Assembly: GCF_019320115.1 (NCBI RefSeq)
Contig: NC_089595.1
Coordinates: forward strand, 112,174,461-112,238,460
Source: Miscanthus floridulus
Lineage: Eukaryota; Streptophyta; Magnoliopsida; Poales; Poaceae
Direction: 5' to 3'
DNA: 64,000 nucleotides
Position 1 is the stretch's first letter. Every line of letters starts with the position of its first letter. This document shows positions 10,761 to 22,396 of the stretch, piece after piece. A program made the translations under genes and the position numbers. A model generated the notes under the pieces. The model was not told the origin of the DNA. It was given only the letters and a program-made list of their open reading frames with translations, and searched no databases.

Positions 10761-11467
10761 GCTAAAGGTGGGCCTCCTAGCTCATGCCAGGTCTTCAGGC
10801 GGGCCACCGGTGGATGAAATCTGACGCGTCGCTGGGCTTCCCACCGCGGCTGAGCTGAATCCACTCCACCTGACGCTTGAATGCTTGATGCCGAAGCGTG
10901 ATGAATGAAACAAACAAAAATCTTGAACTCCGGTAAGAAAAACAAAAGTCTTGAACTTCACACGAGAATTTGGTTCCACCATTCTTTTTTATGCCGCTTT
11001 AACGAATAGGGTTTTATACAGTGGCGGGTGGAGACCGGAGAGTAGTGCACCATTGTATTGTACCATCGATAATGCTCCCTACTGAGCGTTCATCTGACCG
11101 GATGGGATGGATTCACCTATCCCACGTCTCGCGCGCCCCACCCGCATCTCGTGACTCGTGCTCTTACCCACGCCTCGTGACTCGCATCGTGCGCTGCTCG
11201 CATCTCACGTCACCCGCGCCTAGCACTCCGCCGCACCTTGTGCTTCCCGCCCGGACTTGCGTTGCGTATAGCTGAGTTCCATGGACCATAGGTGACCTCT
11301 GCGTCATGGCATCGAGCTCCGCGTTGGCGTTGAGCTCCACGTCAATGAGCCTCTATTGGGCGGCAACAAGTAGATGAGCACATGTTACAACCGTATGTTT
11401 TGTGTGTTTGTATGTTGCATATGTTTTATTTGGATGTTGCGAAAGTAGATCTAGTGTTGCAATGTCT
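10761..11467. other. unassigned intergenic / repeat DNA
   Basis: No gene seen. Contains a short GC-rich stretch of CTCGTGACTCGT-like words at 11,130-11,260 and leads into the tandem array. GGGTTTTATACAGTGGCGGG at about 11,011 could be a transposon terminus, but I found no partner. Confidence 0.4.
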
Positions 11468-11790
11468 ATACACGTATGTTGTAAGTGCATGTTTCAAATG
11501 TTTCAGCTATTTCCAAACGTATGTTGCAAGTAGTTTATCTGAATGTTGCACATGTTGCACTGACTAAACACCTATGCTGTAAGTGTATGTTTTCAAATGT
11601 TTCAGTTGTTTCAAACGTATGGTGCAAGTGTTTTATCTAGATATTACATATGTTGCAGTGATCATACACGTATGTTGTAAGTGTATGTTTCAAATATTTT
11701 AGCTGTTTCAAATGTATGTTGCAAGTGTTTTATCTGGATGCTGCATATGTTGCAGTGGCTATATAAATATGTTGCAAAAGAATGTTCTAA
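11468..11790. repeat. tandem array, ~97-bp unit, TATGTTGCAAGTG-type
   Basis: About three and a half diverged copies of a unit of 94-100 bases containing CACGTATGTTGTAAGTG, CAAATGTTTCAGCTGTTTC, GTATGTTGCAAGTG and TTTATCTGGATGTTGC. Unit starts are seen at about 11,471, 11,571, 11,667 and 11,765. Arrays like this occur in subterminal regions of some grass DNA transposons (recollection, not proven here). Confidence 0.75.
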
Positions 11791-11934
11791 ATATTTCATC
11801 TATTTCATACGTACATCGCAGCAAATACTTTATTTTAAAAGTGTACCATGAGAAGGCGCGAAAAATAGGTATAGGCAGATGTGATCCTCGCGTGCGTGGG
11901 AAGCGAAGTGAACATGGCAGCAAGCGCATACATA

Positions 11935-12180
11935 TCTCTACTATAATGGACCAATCAAAATTATACTGGGTCCCTCGAAAAACGTCCCCCGCTGAGAGCT
12001 TCCAACTATTATGCATCCAGAAAAATACACACAGAAATTCATCTCCAATAAATCAAGGACTAATAAAACACCTAAATCAAACGATTCAATATGGGATGGC
12101 AGGCTTCTCAACCCAGCCTTCGTAGTTCTCACCCCCACGCCCTCCATCCCACGCACGGATCCAAGCTGCTCCCCCACGCA
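11935..12180 (+). repeat. dispersed direct repeat, copy A
   Basis: Contains TAATAAAACACCTAA and GGGATGGCAGGCTTC, matching copy B at about 14,150-14,350 in the same order and orientation at roughly 80 percent identity by eye. Confidence 0.6.
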
Positions 12181-12930
12181 CGTCGCGACCATGGAAGCCT
12201 ACGCCGATGGAAAAAAAATCAAACACACCACTCCTGACCCCCAACCACGCCCTGGAGCCCAGCGCGTCTCCAACGGCGAGGGATCACGTGCGCAGGCACC
12301 AGCACCGGATCCGATTCCGCGCCTTCGGCTAGGCCCTGCCCGCCCTCCACCCGCGACTGCGTTGGCCGTCGGCGCGCCCTCACGGCCTCCGGCCCCTCTC
12401 GCTCCTCCGCCTCTACCGGAGTCCGCCCCTAGCTTGCTCGCACGCCCACGTCGCCATGACCACCTCAGGCTCAGACGCCCGGCGGCGCCAGGCTGGGGGA
12501 CGCCCGACAGGACGCGCGGCGGTAGGTCAGCACGCTCGGACGACGTCCACGGTGGGTGATCCACACCTATCGCCTCGACGAACTCCACCAGCCTTCCTAG
12601 ATCTGGTAGGATGGCGCACCGGTGTGGTCCCTGGCAGATTTGGGCAGACGTCCGTTGGATGGGGAGATGCAGCTTCCCCGTGGGCGAGCAGCGCGAGGTC
12701 GCCCATCGACTCGGCGCCCTCACCGAGCGGCGCGAGGAGCGGAAGGTGATCCCTCCCGTGCGGTGGTGGTAGGCTGCCGTCGCCTGCGCGCTTCAGGACA
12801 TCGCGTGCCCCTCGTGAGGCCTTGCTGCTGACCACCCCCACTCTGACTGCTACTCTCTCTGATTGCTCGCTGTAGAGGAGACTCGAGGGTGCTGCTGTGC
12901 CACGCCGCTGTTGGTGAGTTTGCATATTAT
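12181..12930 (+). other. GC-rich genic-looking segment with ATG at 12,191
   Basis: A CG-rich block with a frame from ATG 12,191 (MEAYADGKKIKHTT...) to 12,559, rich in Pro, Ala and Arg, followed by further CG-rich sequence and a possible splice donor near GTTGGTGAGT at 12,911. I recognise no protein family, and the opposite strand is equally open, so this may be only GC-rich exon-like DNA of a transposon-captured gene. Confidence 0.3.
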
Positions 12931-14090
12931 CATCTCATCATCTTTGAAGTATATTTCCTCATGAAAAATTGTGACTTTTATTTTCCGCTTTTAATATTTT
13001 GCTCTGATAGTGCAACAGCCTGGATCAAAGATTGATAACTAGAGCAATTTATATTCTAAAAGCAAAATAGTAATTTAAATTGATTAGCAATTTCAGTTGC
13101 ATGGATATGACCATACATGGACTTTTTTTGTAGAAACAAGGAGGGGTAATCCCGGACGGATTATATGTATATTATATATAAAATTTAAAAGTTACAAAGA
13201 GAAATAGTGAGCTAAATCTTGACATGAAGGTGTTGTGTTATCTCGTTAGTTTCATTTGGAACAAGTTAATTTCCATTACTTTCTAAATTGGAGAGCTCGG
13301 TTTGTTCTAAAAGAATGCTTTGATTTGAACTGACCAGGGGTTCTGACTTGGCATCTTGTGTGGAGTGGTGGTCTAGATGCTCTTTCTTCTCGGCATCGCC
13401 CCCGTTCGTCAACTGCAACAAAGAAGTAAGCATAATTTTAGAGCTTCTTCAATGCATTTGATTAAGTACCTCAGTGAATTTGTGTGCAAATTTTACACCT
13501 CCAGTTATTGGCGGTGTGGCTATGTTTTGTTGGTGAACTGAACAAGCTTTGGAAATATTGTAATTTGCTTCTTCTCGATTATTAATATGGAGAGAAATGG
13601 TTTATTGCCCTTGTGATGCATAAGAATTGTATGCTACATTAAATATATGTAGTTATGTACCGTGCTCAAGTCATGGTTTATTCTATATATTTCTCTGAAA
13701 TTAAACCATTTCTTTCCATTTCATTTTTCTAATATATGATAGAATCTATAAAATCAAGGTATTTTGAGAAGCCCATTGGTTTTCCTGCAGAAGTACACAC
13801 CCTTGTTTTGATTTGAAAAAGAATGCTCTCTTGTGGGTGGAGTATCTCATGTAGTTCAGTCTTCACTGTTCTAAAGATAAAGAGATGCAATTGTCTTAGG
13901 GCTTGTTTGTTTCCATCCAAGAATGTATAATGGGATAATGGTGTGTATGCCCTCGGTCTGGACGCCAATAGTGTTTTTACTCCTCCTTTTTAGATTTTGT
14001 GATTTTGCCATCGCCATTTTCAAGCGAATGGACCGATTGCCGTTGGTTTGGACGTCCTTTACTTATAACCGGATTTTAAGGTTTTTTTAA
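12931..14090. other. AT-rich non-coding stretch
   Basis: Intron-like, T-rich sequence with no supported gene. Reading frames here are short and lack family resemblance. Confidence 0.4.
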
Positions 14091-14094
14091 AATA

Positions 14095-14365
14095 AAATAT
14101 ATGGAAAACGGAGAAAAGGAAAATATTGCCCCCTCTGGACTTATGTAGCCTGAGTTCCTTCCTTTCATGTTCTGGTCCTATGGAACCCTGCCTACAACCA
14201 TTGTGCACCCACAAAATTACACATAGGAATTCGTCTCCATTAAAATCAAGTGCTAATAAAACACCTAACTCAAATTCGATGGCCACGATTGGATGTGGGA
14301 TGCCAGGCTTCCCACCCCCGCACCCCCGCGCCCTCCTCACATGTCTCACATGTCACGACCATCGG
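14095..14365 (+). repeat. dispersed direct repeat, copy B
   Basis: Partner of copy A at 11,935-12,180: shares AATTCGTCTCCAT-, GCTAATAAAACACCTAA- and GGGATGCCAGGCTTCCCACC-type words in the same order. The copies lie about 2.2 kb apart. Confidence 0.6.
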
Positions 14366-15116
14366 TGGTGCTTACAAGAATTCTCCACAAAAGACACAGG
14401 TGCATTGCCGTGTTGATCGTTCAGGCCTTATTTCAGGAGCACGTTGGTAAGATCCGAGGGCGAACATAATCTTAGTTTAAACTACTATATTGGTGACACC
14501 TCATGAAGGTTATGAAACAACTGTTGGGGTGCTCCAATACGTGTTCTAATATTTGACACCTTATTTCAGTGCATCTATGATTCCAACAAATTATTACTCG
14601 GGGCGTGGGATGGCATCTAATAATTTAAATATTGTACTGTGGATTCGGTGATCTAAGTTTGTACTATGTTGTTGGTAACATTGTTAAATGTGAAACAACC
14701 TTGTAAAGTCACTGGTATCTTGCTTGATTCATTTTTTGGAACAGCCACTAGGACATCAGTTTCGGATCCAGTTTGTTTATAACAAAAATGTTTAATATGC
14801 ATTATGATTTTTTGTGCTTACAGAGAGAATATTAGATTGCTTGCATTGACATGTATTGGCGGCCGGAGAGTAGTACAAATATCTGTAGGGTTCATGATTT
14901 TCTTCTTTGTCCTTAGTAACTTGGTTTACTGACCTTTAGTAGATACCGCAATGCAGTTTTCTGTTATGTTTATGTATATTTCCCTGATGCTGTGATAGGT
15001 TCATGTTATTTGGTTTTGCAAACCCGGAAAGTTTGGAGCTCTGTTTGCATCGATTCCACTGCCCATATTTGCCGGCATGTACTGTCCCTTCTAATTATTT
15101 TTCTTTTCTTTGTAGA

Positions 15117-15541
15117 TGTGTATGATGCTACAGTTCTGGTTGCTTTCTGACTGTGGTGATGCTTGAGTCACTTGTCCACTCTTCAGATGCTGCTTACAAA
15201 CAGGAAAAGCTGGCTAACTCCTTTGGCGAATTAAAAAGTGTGGTTTCTGCAACTTTCTATAGGAATGCTACAAATAATGATGTCGCCAAACACCTCCTTG
15301 ACAAAGGTAGTAGTTTAGTCCTTAATGCCGTAATTCTGTGGCATGTGGCTTCCTCAAGCTCATGCTTATTGTTTGATTAGCTTACCAGTATACTGATTGT
15401 TTGATTAGCAAACCACTCTGCTTCCTCTTTTCTACTTGGCATGCTTAGCAATGATAATTTGTTTTTTTATGTATATGGCAGATGTTTCAGGTTTCTAGCA
15501 ACAGAGCTCAATGCTACATCTATTTGGGAGCTTTACCTCAA
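15117..15541 (+). pseudogene. exon-like gene fragment of unknown origin
   Basis: Two plausible exons with correct borders. The first follows an acceptor (TTTCTTTGTAG, ends 15,116), reads SLVHSSDAAYKQEKLANSFG and VSATFYRNATNNDVAKHLLD, and ends at a donor AAAG|GTAGTAG at about 15,306. The second starts after ATATGGCAG at 15,480, reads FRFLATELNATSIWELYLK, and ends at CAAG|GTAAGCA at about 15,541. This looks like a piece of a real conserved gene captured or left behind; no start or stop of the full gene is visible. I do not recognise the family. Confidence 0.5.
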
Positions 15542-16508
15542 GGTAAGCATTTTTCTCTCGCAGGCTTTGCTATTTTTGGGATGTGTTTCATCTAAAGTAG
15601 GATCGTAGCCTTATGAGATGATATCAAATCAAAATATTTTTTTGATAGCTAGAAAACAGTAGCTTCTGGGTTCCGATGGATCACGTTTGTACTGGGAAAA
15701 TATTTTAATTGCTAGAAAACTAAAATATGAGACTTATTTCGGCTATAGATACCACAATGTCAATGTCTTTTTTTTTTGAATTTGTGTTTCTTTTAACTGT
15801 TGATTTGTTTTTCTAGACGTCACCGTATCGTTATCACGGGCAATATATTAGTCATTGCAGTAGGTGAGGCGGGGCCGGGCCGACGGGCGCGGCAGGTGCG
15901 GCGGCAGCAGCGTGCGGGCGGACGGCAGGAGCTACATGCAACATGCGAAAAACAACGAGAGTCGGGTGATCGACTACTGCTAAATTGATTGATGTCCTAA
16001 TGGAACACGCGGGTGTCCGCACGCGGGACGTCTGGGCCGGACGCTACCAAAGCCCTTGTACTACAACCGCCAGGAGTGTGGTCCACTGGTCCGGTCTCCC
16101 CCTCTTTCAAATCGCTCCATGGCAGCAGCGACGTGCTTACATACCTGTTGAAGTGTATCCGATATGTATAATACTTTTTTGGTGTATCAACTCTCTATTC
16201 ATATATTTACTTTATTATATATATACTTTGTATAATAGTAAATATTTATACTTTATGCAAGTGATAAGAGATAATATAAAAGATTTTCTTCCTTTTTTAT
16301 TTTCTCAAGATTTTGAACCTCGCCATAGAGGCCTGGGCGGCCATGGAAAGCTAAGCTAAGTCTAACGACCTTTGGATACCAGGAACTAGTAATTGTTAAT
16401 TATCTAAAATTTTAATCCTATTTCATCTAAACAAATAGACTAGTGGTTAAATTAAACTTTAATTTAACTTCATCTAATTCTTAGTTCACTAGTTGATAAA
16501 GGTATGTT
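15542..16508. other. no gene seen
   Basis: AT-rich with a short GC-rich island at 15,860-16,130. No recognisable coding, RNA or transposon structure. Confidence 0.4.
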
Positions 16509-16585
16509 AGGACCTATTTGGATCCTTGAATGAACACTAAAATTTAGCAACTAAAATTAGTACTAGTAGATCCAAACAGACCTGT
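16509..16585. mobile_element. short MITE-like inverted repeat element
   Basis: Terminal inverted repeats AGGACCTATTTGGATCC and AGATCCAAACAGACCT bound about 77 bases. The TTTGGATCC terminus is common in grass MITEs. Flanked by GTT on both sides, possibly a short target duplication. Confidence 0.5.
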
Positions 16586-16644
16586 TAATTATTAGTTGAA
16601 GGATTGCTAGCTATTTGTTACATTAACAGATTTATAACTGCTAT

Positions 16645-17482
16645 TCTATATCTATATTTATATCTATATCTATACCTAATAATAAAGAGGCAAAATTTTC
16701 GGCAATTTTCTTCGGTCCATCCTCCCCTGACTAATTCCGTGAATGTGGAAGTCGTCTATCCATTTTTAAAACTCTCTTGATTTATATGACAACGGCTTGG
16801 CACATGTTCTTAAAATAACTTTGATAGCTAGGAATCCTTTTCCAAATATATTCTCCGATCCTGAGTAAATTGAATAGGAATCCTAATCCTAATCCAGATA
16901 GAAAAGGAAAAAACAGAAATTAGGCAAACTTATCTTATTATTTTTGGTCTTTTTATTTTTATTTTTTTTATCTTTTTCATTGTCTGTTTTTTCCACGTGA
17001 ATGTACTAATTTCTGTTAGGAGCAAAAGAGAGAGTTGTCTGTCACGCACACGGGTACCGTACGTGAGTCCTCATCCATCTTGCATTGGGGTACCATCCAT
17101 TGTCTATATATGCTATTTCTTCTCCATTCTTTTTTCTATTCGGATGTCTTCTTTTTGCTAACTTCGTTGCTTTTTCCCCTGTTCCAAACCTATTCAACTA
17201 AATACAAATAAAAAATAACCGATACACAAGAAGAGGCAGATTTGTTGTACGCTAAGAAAGACGACAAACATTGAGCCGCCACCGCTAGCGCGCACAATAT
17301 AGACCTACCCGTACATGACTACTCTGATGAAGGTGAACGACTAAATAGTGTGTTTGTAGGTGCATAAGGGTATATATATTGTCGTTGACGGATGCAAAGA
17401 TAGAAGAACTGTGAGAAAGATGTTAACATCTTAATAAGAATGAAAATAACTATCCGTTGCAATGCACGAGCATTTTTTCTAG
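16645..17482 (+). mobile_element. non-autonomous Helitron
   Basis: The 3' end reads CCGTTGCAATGCACGAGC, then ATTTTTTCTAG followed by T. This matches the usual grass Helitron terminus: an imperfect CCGT...ACGG hairpin about 10 bases before CTAG, inserted before T. The 5' side starts in a TCTATATCTATA repeat leading to AATAATAAAGAGGCAAAATTTTCGG, a familiar grass Helitron head; the exact first TC is ambiguous within the repeat. About 0.84 kb, no coding capacity, so dependent on an autonomous Helitron RepHel enzyme. Confidence 0.75.
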
Positions 17483-17894
17483 TAGTTCATATGCACCTTA
17501 ACTCATTATCCAAATACCTATTAGCAGGTGGATCCAAACATTCCATTGCTAAAAATTAGCTAGCTAAAAATTAGCAACTATTATAGCATCTCAAGAGACT
17601 CTCTATATCCTTCCTAATTACTAGAAATAGAGATTTTGATGAAAAAAATACTATCCAGCAACTTTGTTATCTGGTTATTCAAATATAGCTACCTTTTATT
17701 CTAGGTTTTTTTTGCAAGCCAAAGATAGAAAATGAGAATGGCTTTCTAGAGTGCACATGGGATATAGAAAAAAATTTAGAGGGTAAAAAGATATAGAAAG
17801 TAATTTTTATACAAATGACTCTTAAAATGGTGATTTAGAGAGTGAACTTTAGAAAAACAACTCTTGGAGATACTCTTAGTTATTAGCTAGCTAT

Positions 17895-18115
17895 TTTTTA
17901 GGGTGTGTTTGGCACAGCTTTTAGAGGGGCTATTCCGAAGCAGCCAGAGCCGTTTTGGAGAAGCCATAATTTGGCTTCTCCAAAATGGCTTTGACTCATC
18001 TGCTTTTTACTAAAAAGCCGGCTCCTCTAGGAAAATGTTTGAGAAGGCTCTCTGGAGAAGCTAGAGCTGGAACCGAAGAGAAGCCCTAAAAACAGGTCCT
18101 AAGAGCATATCTCCT
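17895..18115. mobile_element. MITE-like element with perfect hairpin
   Basis: Begins near AGGGTGTGTTTGGCACAGC and ends near AACAGGTCCT. It contains a perfect hairpin: 14-base arms TTTTGGAGAAGCCA / TGGCTTCTCCAAAA around a 5-base loop (17,953-17,985). No coding sequence. Confidence 0.5.
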
Positions 18116-19161
18116 GATACTGATGAATCCAAATAAACGCTAAATGGACAAAAAGGTAAAACACTCAACGTGGAAAAGATTTAAATGCCCCGAGACATTA
18201 CCAAGAATCAGACTCATACAATCATACACTGATACTTCTCCTTAAATGTTTGTCGTTTTTCTTCTCTTCTCGAGAAATAATTTTAATTAAATATATATTA
18301 AAAATATTAATATTTATGGTATATAATTAGTATTATTAAAAAGATCTTTAAATCTATTTTTAATAAATTTATTTAGATATAAAAATGTTACACGTATTTT
18401 ATACCAAATTAAATCACCAAACACGACACTTAGGGGAGTACTATCGGCATATTCGCTGATTAATTTCTAGACTGGTTTGAGCTAGCTGGTGTTAATTTAT
18501 TGTGAAAAAAAATACTATTGACTGGATAAATAAGTCCGACTGAAACCCAAACTGACACCGTCGTCACACGTGGCATCTCGATAGGGAAAAAGTCAATGAA
18601 CATCCATCCCATCCAGATCAGATGGTAATTAATCGACGATCCGATCATTCATCCAATTGGACCGTCTCGATCCAAGAGCCGGCCGCCGGTAAAATATCCC
18701 CGCCGGCCGCCACCACCAAACCAAACCCGTCCCAGTTCCGGCCGGAGTCGTTGCCGTGTCTCTTCTCCCTCGCCACCTCACCTGCAGGCTGCAGCCGGCA
18801 ATTTTGCGTTTGGCCGCCGTTCCTACGGGAGTGTTCGGCTGGCTCCTGACCTGACGACTACGAGCGACGCGCACGACTTCACGAGCGGGACGGCCACTCC
18901 TGACCTGACTCATCCCAAGTCCCAACACCTCGGGTCTCCCCCTCCTCCAGCCTCCAGGTCACGTCCTCCGTCGGCCGGCCTCGGACTCGCCTGCGCCTTC
19001 GTCGCCCGTCTCCTCCGCTCCGCTTCTTCGACCTCGCCTCCCCCGCGGGGCGGGAGCCGGGAGTGCGCGCTCGCGCCCCCTCCAGATCTCCCCGGCCGCC
19101 GGCTCGGTTGGACTTGGCCGTTGCGCCCGGGCCAAGCTTGGTTGTGTCCCCGGTGACGGCG
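18116..19161 (+). promoter_or_regulatory. upstream region and GC-rich 5' leader of the membrane protein gene
   Basis: AT-rich DNA up to about 18,600, then a GC-rich leader rich in CCGCCGG and CTCC words up to the ATG at 19,162. I see no convincing TATA box; a broad TATA-less promoter is likely. The long minus-strand frames here are shadows of GC-rich sequence. Confidence 0.4.
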
Positions 19162-21989
19162 ATGCGGCGGGGCGCTGCGCTGCTCCTGGTGGCCGTCTTC
19201 GCCGTGTTCGCCGTAGCGAAGTTGAGCCGGGTTTGTGTTCCTCCCCCCGCATAAAGCAGTTGGCTGGCAGGGTGATTCATTAGCTGCGCCGCTGCTCACG
19301 CGATCTGTGGGATGTGCTCAGCGCAGGAGTGTGATGTGGATGGTTTTGGAGCTGCGTATGGGCCATTGGGCCGAGTGTGATTTCGCTCTGAGTCTAAGGC
19401 ACCCCGTTAGCTGAAAAAAGCTGTACTGACGTTGATCTAGTGTGTTTTCATCAACATAAAACACGCGATGTAGATAAGGTTGGTTGGTGTACAAAATCTA
19501 TGTGTCCAGATCAGATAGTCACTGCTTGCACTTTAATTGATCCCAAATAGGTTGCTCCATTATTCAATTATAACTAGTGAAATACTGATGCTGTAACCAT
19601 AATAGGTTGCCCCATTATTCAAGTATAAAACTGCAGCATCAGTTAAGCTTGAGAATACTGATGGTGATAATCTAAATAGATGCATCACATAATAGTTATT
19701 CTGCTAATTCAAGTAACTAGTGGGAATACTGATAGCCTCGGGGATTGCAAGGACAGTTCTGAAACACTTATTAAGTGAACCCAGCTTCAGATAAGCAAGC
19801 AGGCTGTATCAAAGGGGCATTTGGCTAACTGATGCTGTAGCTATGTGTTGGTCTTCTATGTGATGCATCTTTCCTTTTGAATTCAGGGTAGTGCTGATAC
19901 GCCACCAGCCGAAACAAATGGTGATAGCTCTAGTGCACAGTCAGGCCTTGGGAAATTGGAACAGCATGATCAGACAAATCCTAATCCTAATAAAGAGCAT
20001 GTGATCCACCAGGAAGGAGTCAGCAATGATATTGGTGACAACAATAAGAAGGATAACTCAACAGAAGTAACCAGCATCAGAAGAGATGACTCGGTACCGC
20101 AGCCAAAGGACAAAGATAACAGCATAACAAAGCCTTCACAAGCACGAGATTTCTTGGAAGATCCTCTTATCAAGGAGTGTGATCCATCACATAGATGTAT
20201 CATTGAAAATAAGAAATTCATCGCCTGCTTGAAAGTTTCTGGAGAAGGTAGTTTTCCAGCTGTTTGGTCTTTCTTCCTTATCTATCAGTGCACACCATAC
20301 ATTTTTTTATATAAAAATATTAGTTGTCTCTATCAAGCTTCTACTCTTTGAAATTACAACTTATTTCTTTTAAGGACTGGTTGTTATTGTGTTATCGTAA
20401 TTAAACTAATACCATTCTTAGTATACATAAATCTGACATTCAAACTTATCATTTCTGCTTTGAAAGTTACTATTGTAACTATTCTAATTTGAACTTCATT
20501 TTTGGTATCCTTTAGTTCTGCACTTGCATCCATAAAATATTCTGTAGTAATTTCTAATTCAGATACCGCAGACAGTTTTCCAAATAGGTTTCAAATTTTA
20601 AGGCCAATTAGAAAAATACATATGTTCGGTAGATTTGGTTTTATTTAAGTCGTTGCTAAAGTTTAGCATCAAAGGAATATTTGGACAACTATTTAGAGTT
20701 TGCTGTCAGCATCTGGGCCAACAGTATGGCCTCCTAAAGAATTTCCTTAATGACCCATCACCTTTTTCGCTCTGACAGCAATTTTTTAAAACATTTTGGT
20801 CCTCTTTATGTGTTCTGAGATTTTTTCTGTTTCATATTTTCTCTGCCCATTTTCCTTCTTCCGTGCTCTGTTTATGTTTTCCACGTAAACTAACATTTTA
20901 CGGTTGGGGCCAGACTCATCAGCTCTGTCACTTCTGATGGACAACAGAGGCATAAACCCACTTGATGTTAGCATCACGGCCACAGATTATGTCACTTTAG
21001 CTGAAGATGCCATCCATGTTGAAGCAAAGGATCACAATGAGGTATAAATGAGTAATGTAACTTTGTAATTACTCCATCGATTCTTCATCAACCTCATCTT
21101 TACTATCCCCGCATCTTCGTTTCAGGATTCTAATCAGTCAAATTTGTTTAACTTGATCCATCAATACATGAAAGGCTACATAGACTGACAACACATGATT
21201 GATGTTCTTAGGTTCATCATGGAAAATACTTTCATTATATATAATTTTTTCCATATAAAAAAGGTAAACCTTTACAATAATTGCAAGTAAAAATGTCATA
21301 TTGGAAACTGTTTCAATGTCCTAAACGACTTCCATTGGAATCAGAGATAGTATACTGATGGTGTTTCTAGTTTTATTTTTCTATTGTTGTCTAAAACATT
21401 CTTAATTGCACTTGTTTATGTACTTATGAAACCTATCTCGAGCTATCAGCTTTTAGTAATGTATTGTTGTGCTTATCTTGGAGATTTGGTTCGAATGTAA
21501 ACACTCTACTGAGCCTTTGTCTTGCTCTTTTTGTGGTTGTTTTTGCCTTAGACACAGGTGAGAGTTTCTGTTAGTGATGATGCAAACAAGGCGACAATAG
21601 TCCTCAAAGTTGCAGAAAACTCCTGTAACATTAGCATTCACAATGCAATCACAAGGGAGACTGGCAGAGTTATTCGGATGCCACTTACATCAACATACAC
21701 GCTGCTGCCTATCTTTCTTCTCCTTGCTGTGGTGGGAGTGTGCATCATGCTTCGGAGGACACGCAAGCAAGATGGCGAACCTGCATATCAGAAGCTAGAC
21801 ATGTCAGACTTACCAGTTTCGGTTGGAGGCAAGAAAGAACCTGATCATCAGTCTGATAAGTGGGACGACAACTGGGGAGATGACTGGGACGATGAGGAAG
21901 CTCCGATGACACCATCCAAACCTCTGCCCAACCCTTCGTCCAAAGGTCTCGCTCCGAGGAGATCGACAAAAGATGGCTGGAAAGACTAG
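19162..21989 (+). CDS. single-pass membrane protein with acidic cytoplasmic tail (4 exons)
   Basis: Exons by reading frame and GT-AG borders: 19,162-19,230; 19,887-20,247; 20,914-21,041; 21,552-21,989. Joined length 996 bases, 331 residues. The N-terminus (MRRGAALLLVAVFAVFAVAK) is a signal peptide. The lumenal or extracellular part is Asn/Asp/Lys-rich and hydrophilic, then has Cys residues (KECDPSHRCIIENKKFIACL) and a compact domain around residues 120-240. A transmembrane segment (YTLLPIFLLLAVVGVCIML) is followed by basic RRTRKQ, giving an outside-N, inside-C orientation. The cytoplasmic tail ends with a Trp/Asp-rich run (WDDNWGDDWDDEEAP). The layout resembles uncharacterised plant transmembrane proteins (a DUF family; exact name uncertain). 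The function is unknown; an endomembrane or plasma-membrane location is inferred. Intact. Confidence 0.8.
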
Positions 21990-22378
21990 TTAGCCAAATG
22001 ACGCCACTTAAAGGAGCATTGCGGAAATAGTTCCAATGCATATACTATAATTTTGCCTTCCTCTTTGTTGTTAAAGTTTTCTGGTGGATGCTATGTCAGA
22101 GAGTGCAATGCATTGATACCAAGCAGAATATTTTGTAAGCTCCCACTGCCAATTTGAGTTACTGAATATAATAGTTTTCACAGGTGCACTTATGTTCTTG
22201 TGAGGTTCTATTTGTATTGATCTTTCTCCGTATATAAGACTTATGAAATCTATGGAATTCTTGTGAAATTTCTACGTTCTATGAGGACGTCTGGTGAGTC
22301 AAATGCCGTGTAAAATCTTGTAGCACCAGTTTGAACTTTGCAATGGGCAGTGAGTAGGGCCGTTACTGGACTTCCGAC

Positions 22379-22396
22379 CCATCTATGCTTTAGCCC
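22379..22396. repeat. target-site duplication (left) of RTE LINE
   Basis: CCATCTATGCTTTAGCCC, repeated exactly at 27,103-27,120. Confidence 0.95.

Noticed and set aside
11468..11790. CRISPR-like array
   Set aside because: Units are contiguous diverged tandem repeats without spacers, in a plant genome.
12199..12723. 174-codon minus-strand Arg/Gly-rich frame
   Set aside because: GC-rich DNA stays open on both strands; no domain recognised.
18879..19299. Three overlapping minus-strand frames opposite the membrane protein leader
   Set aside because: Arg-rich low-complexity translations of GC-rich 5' UTR; opposite to a well-supported gene.
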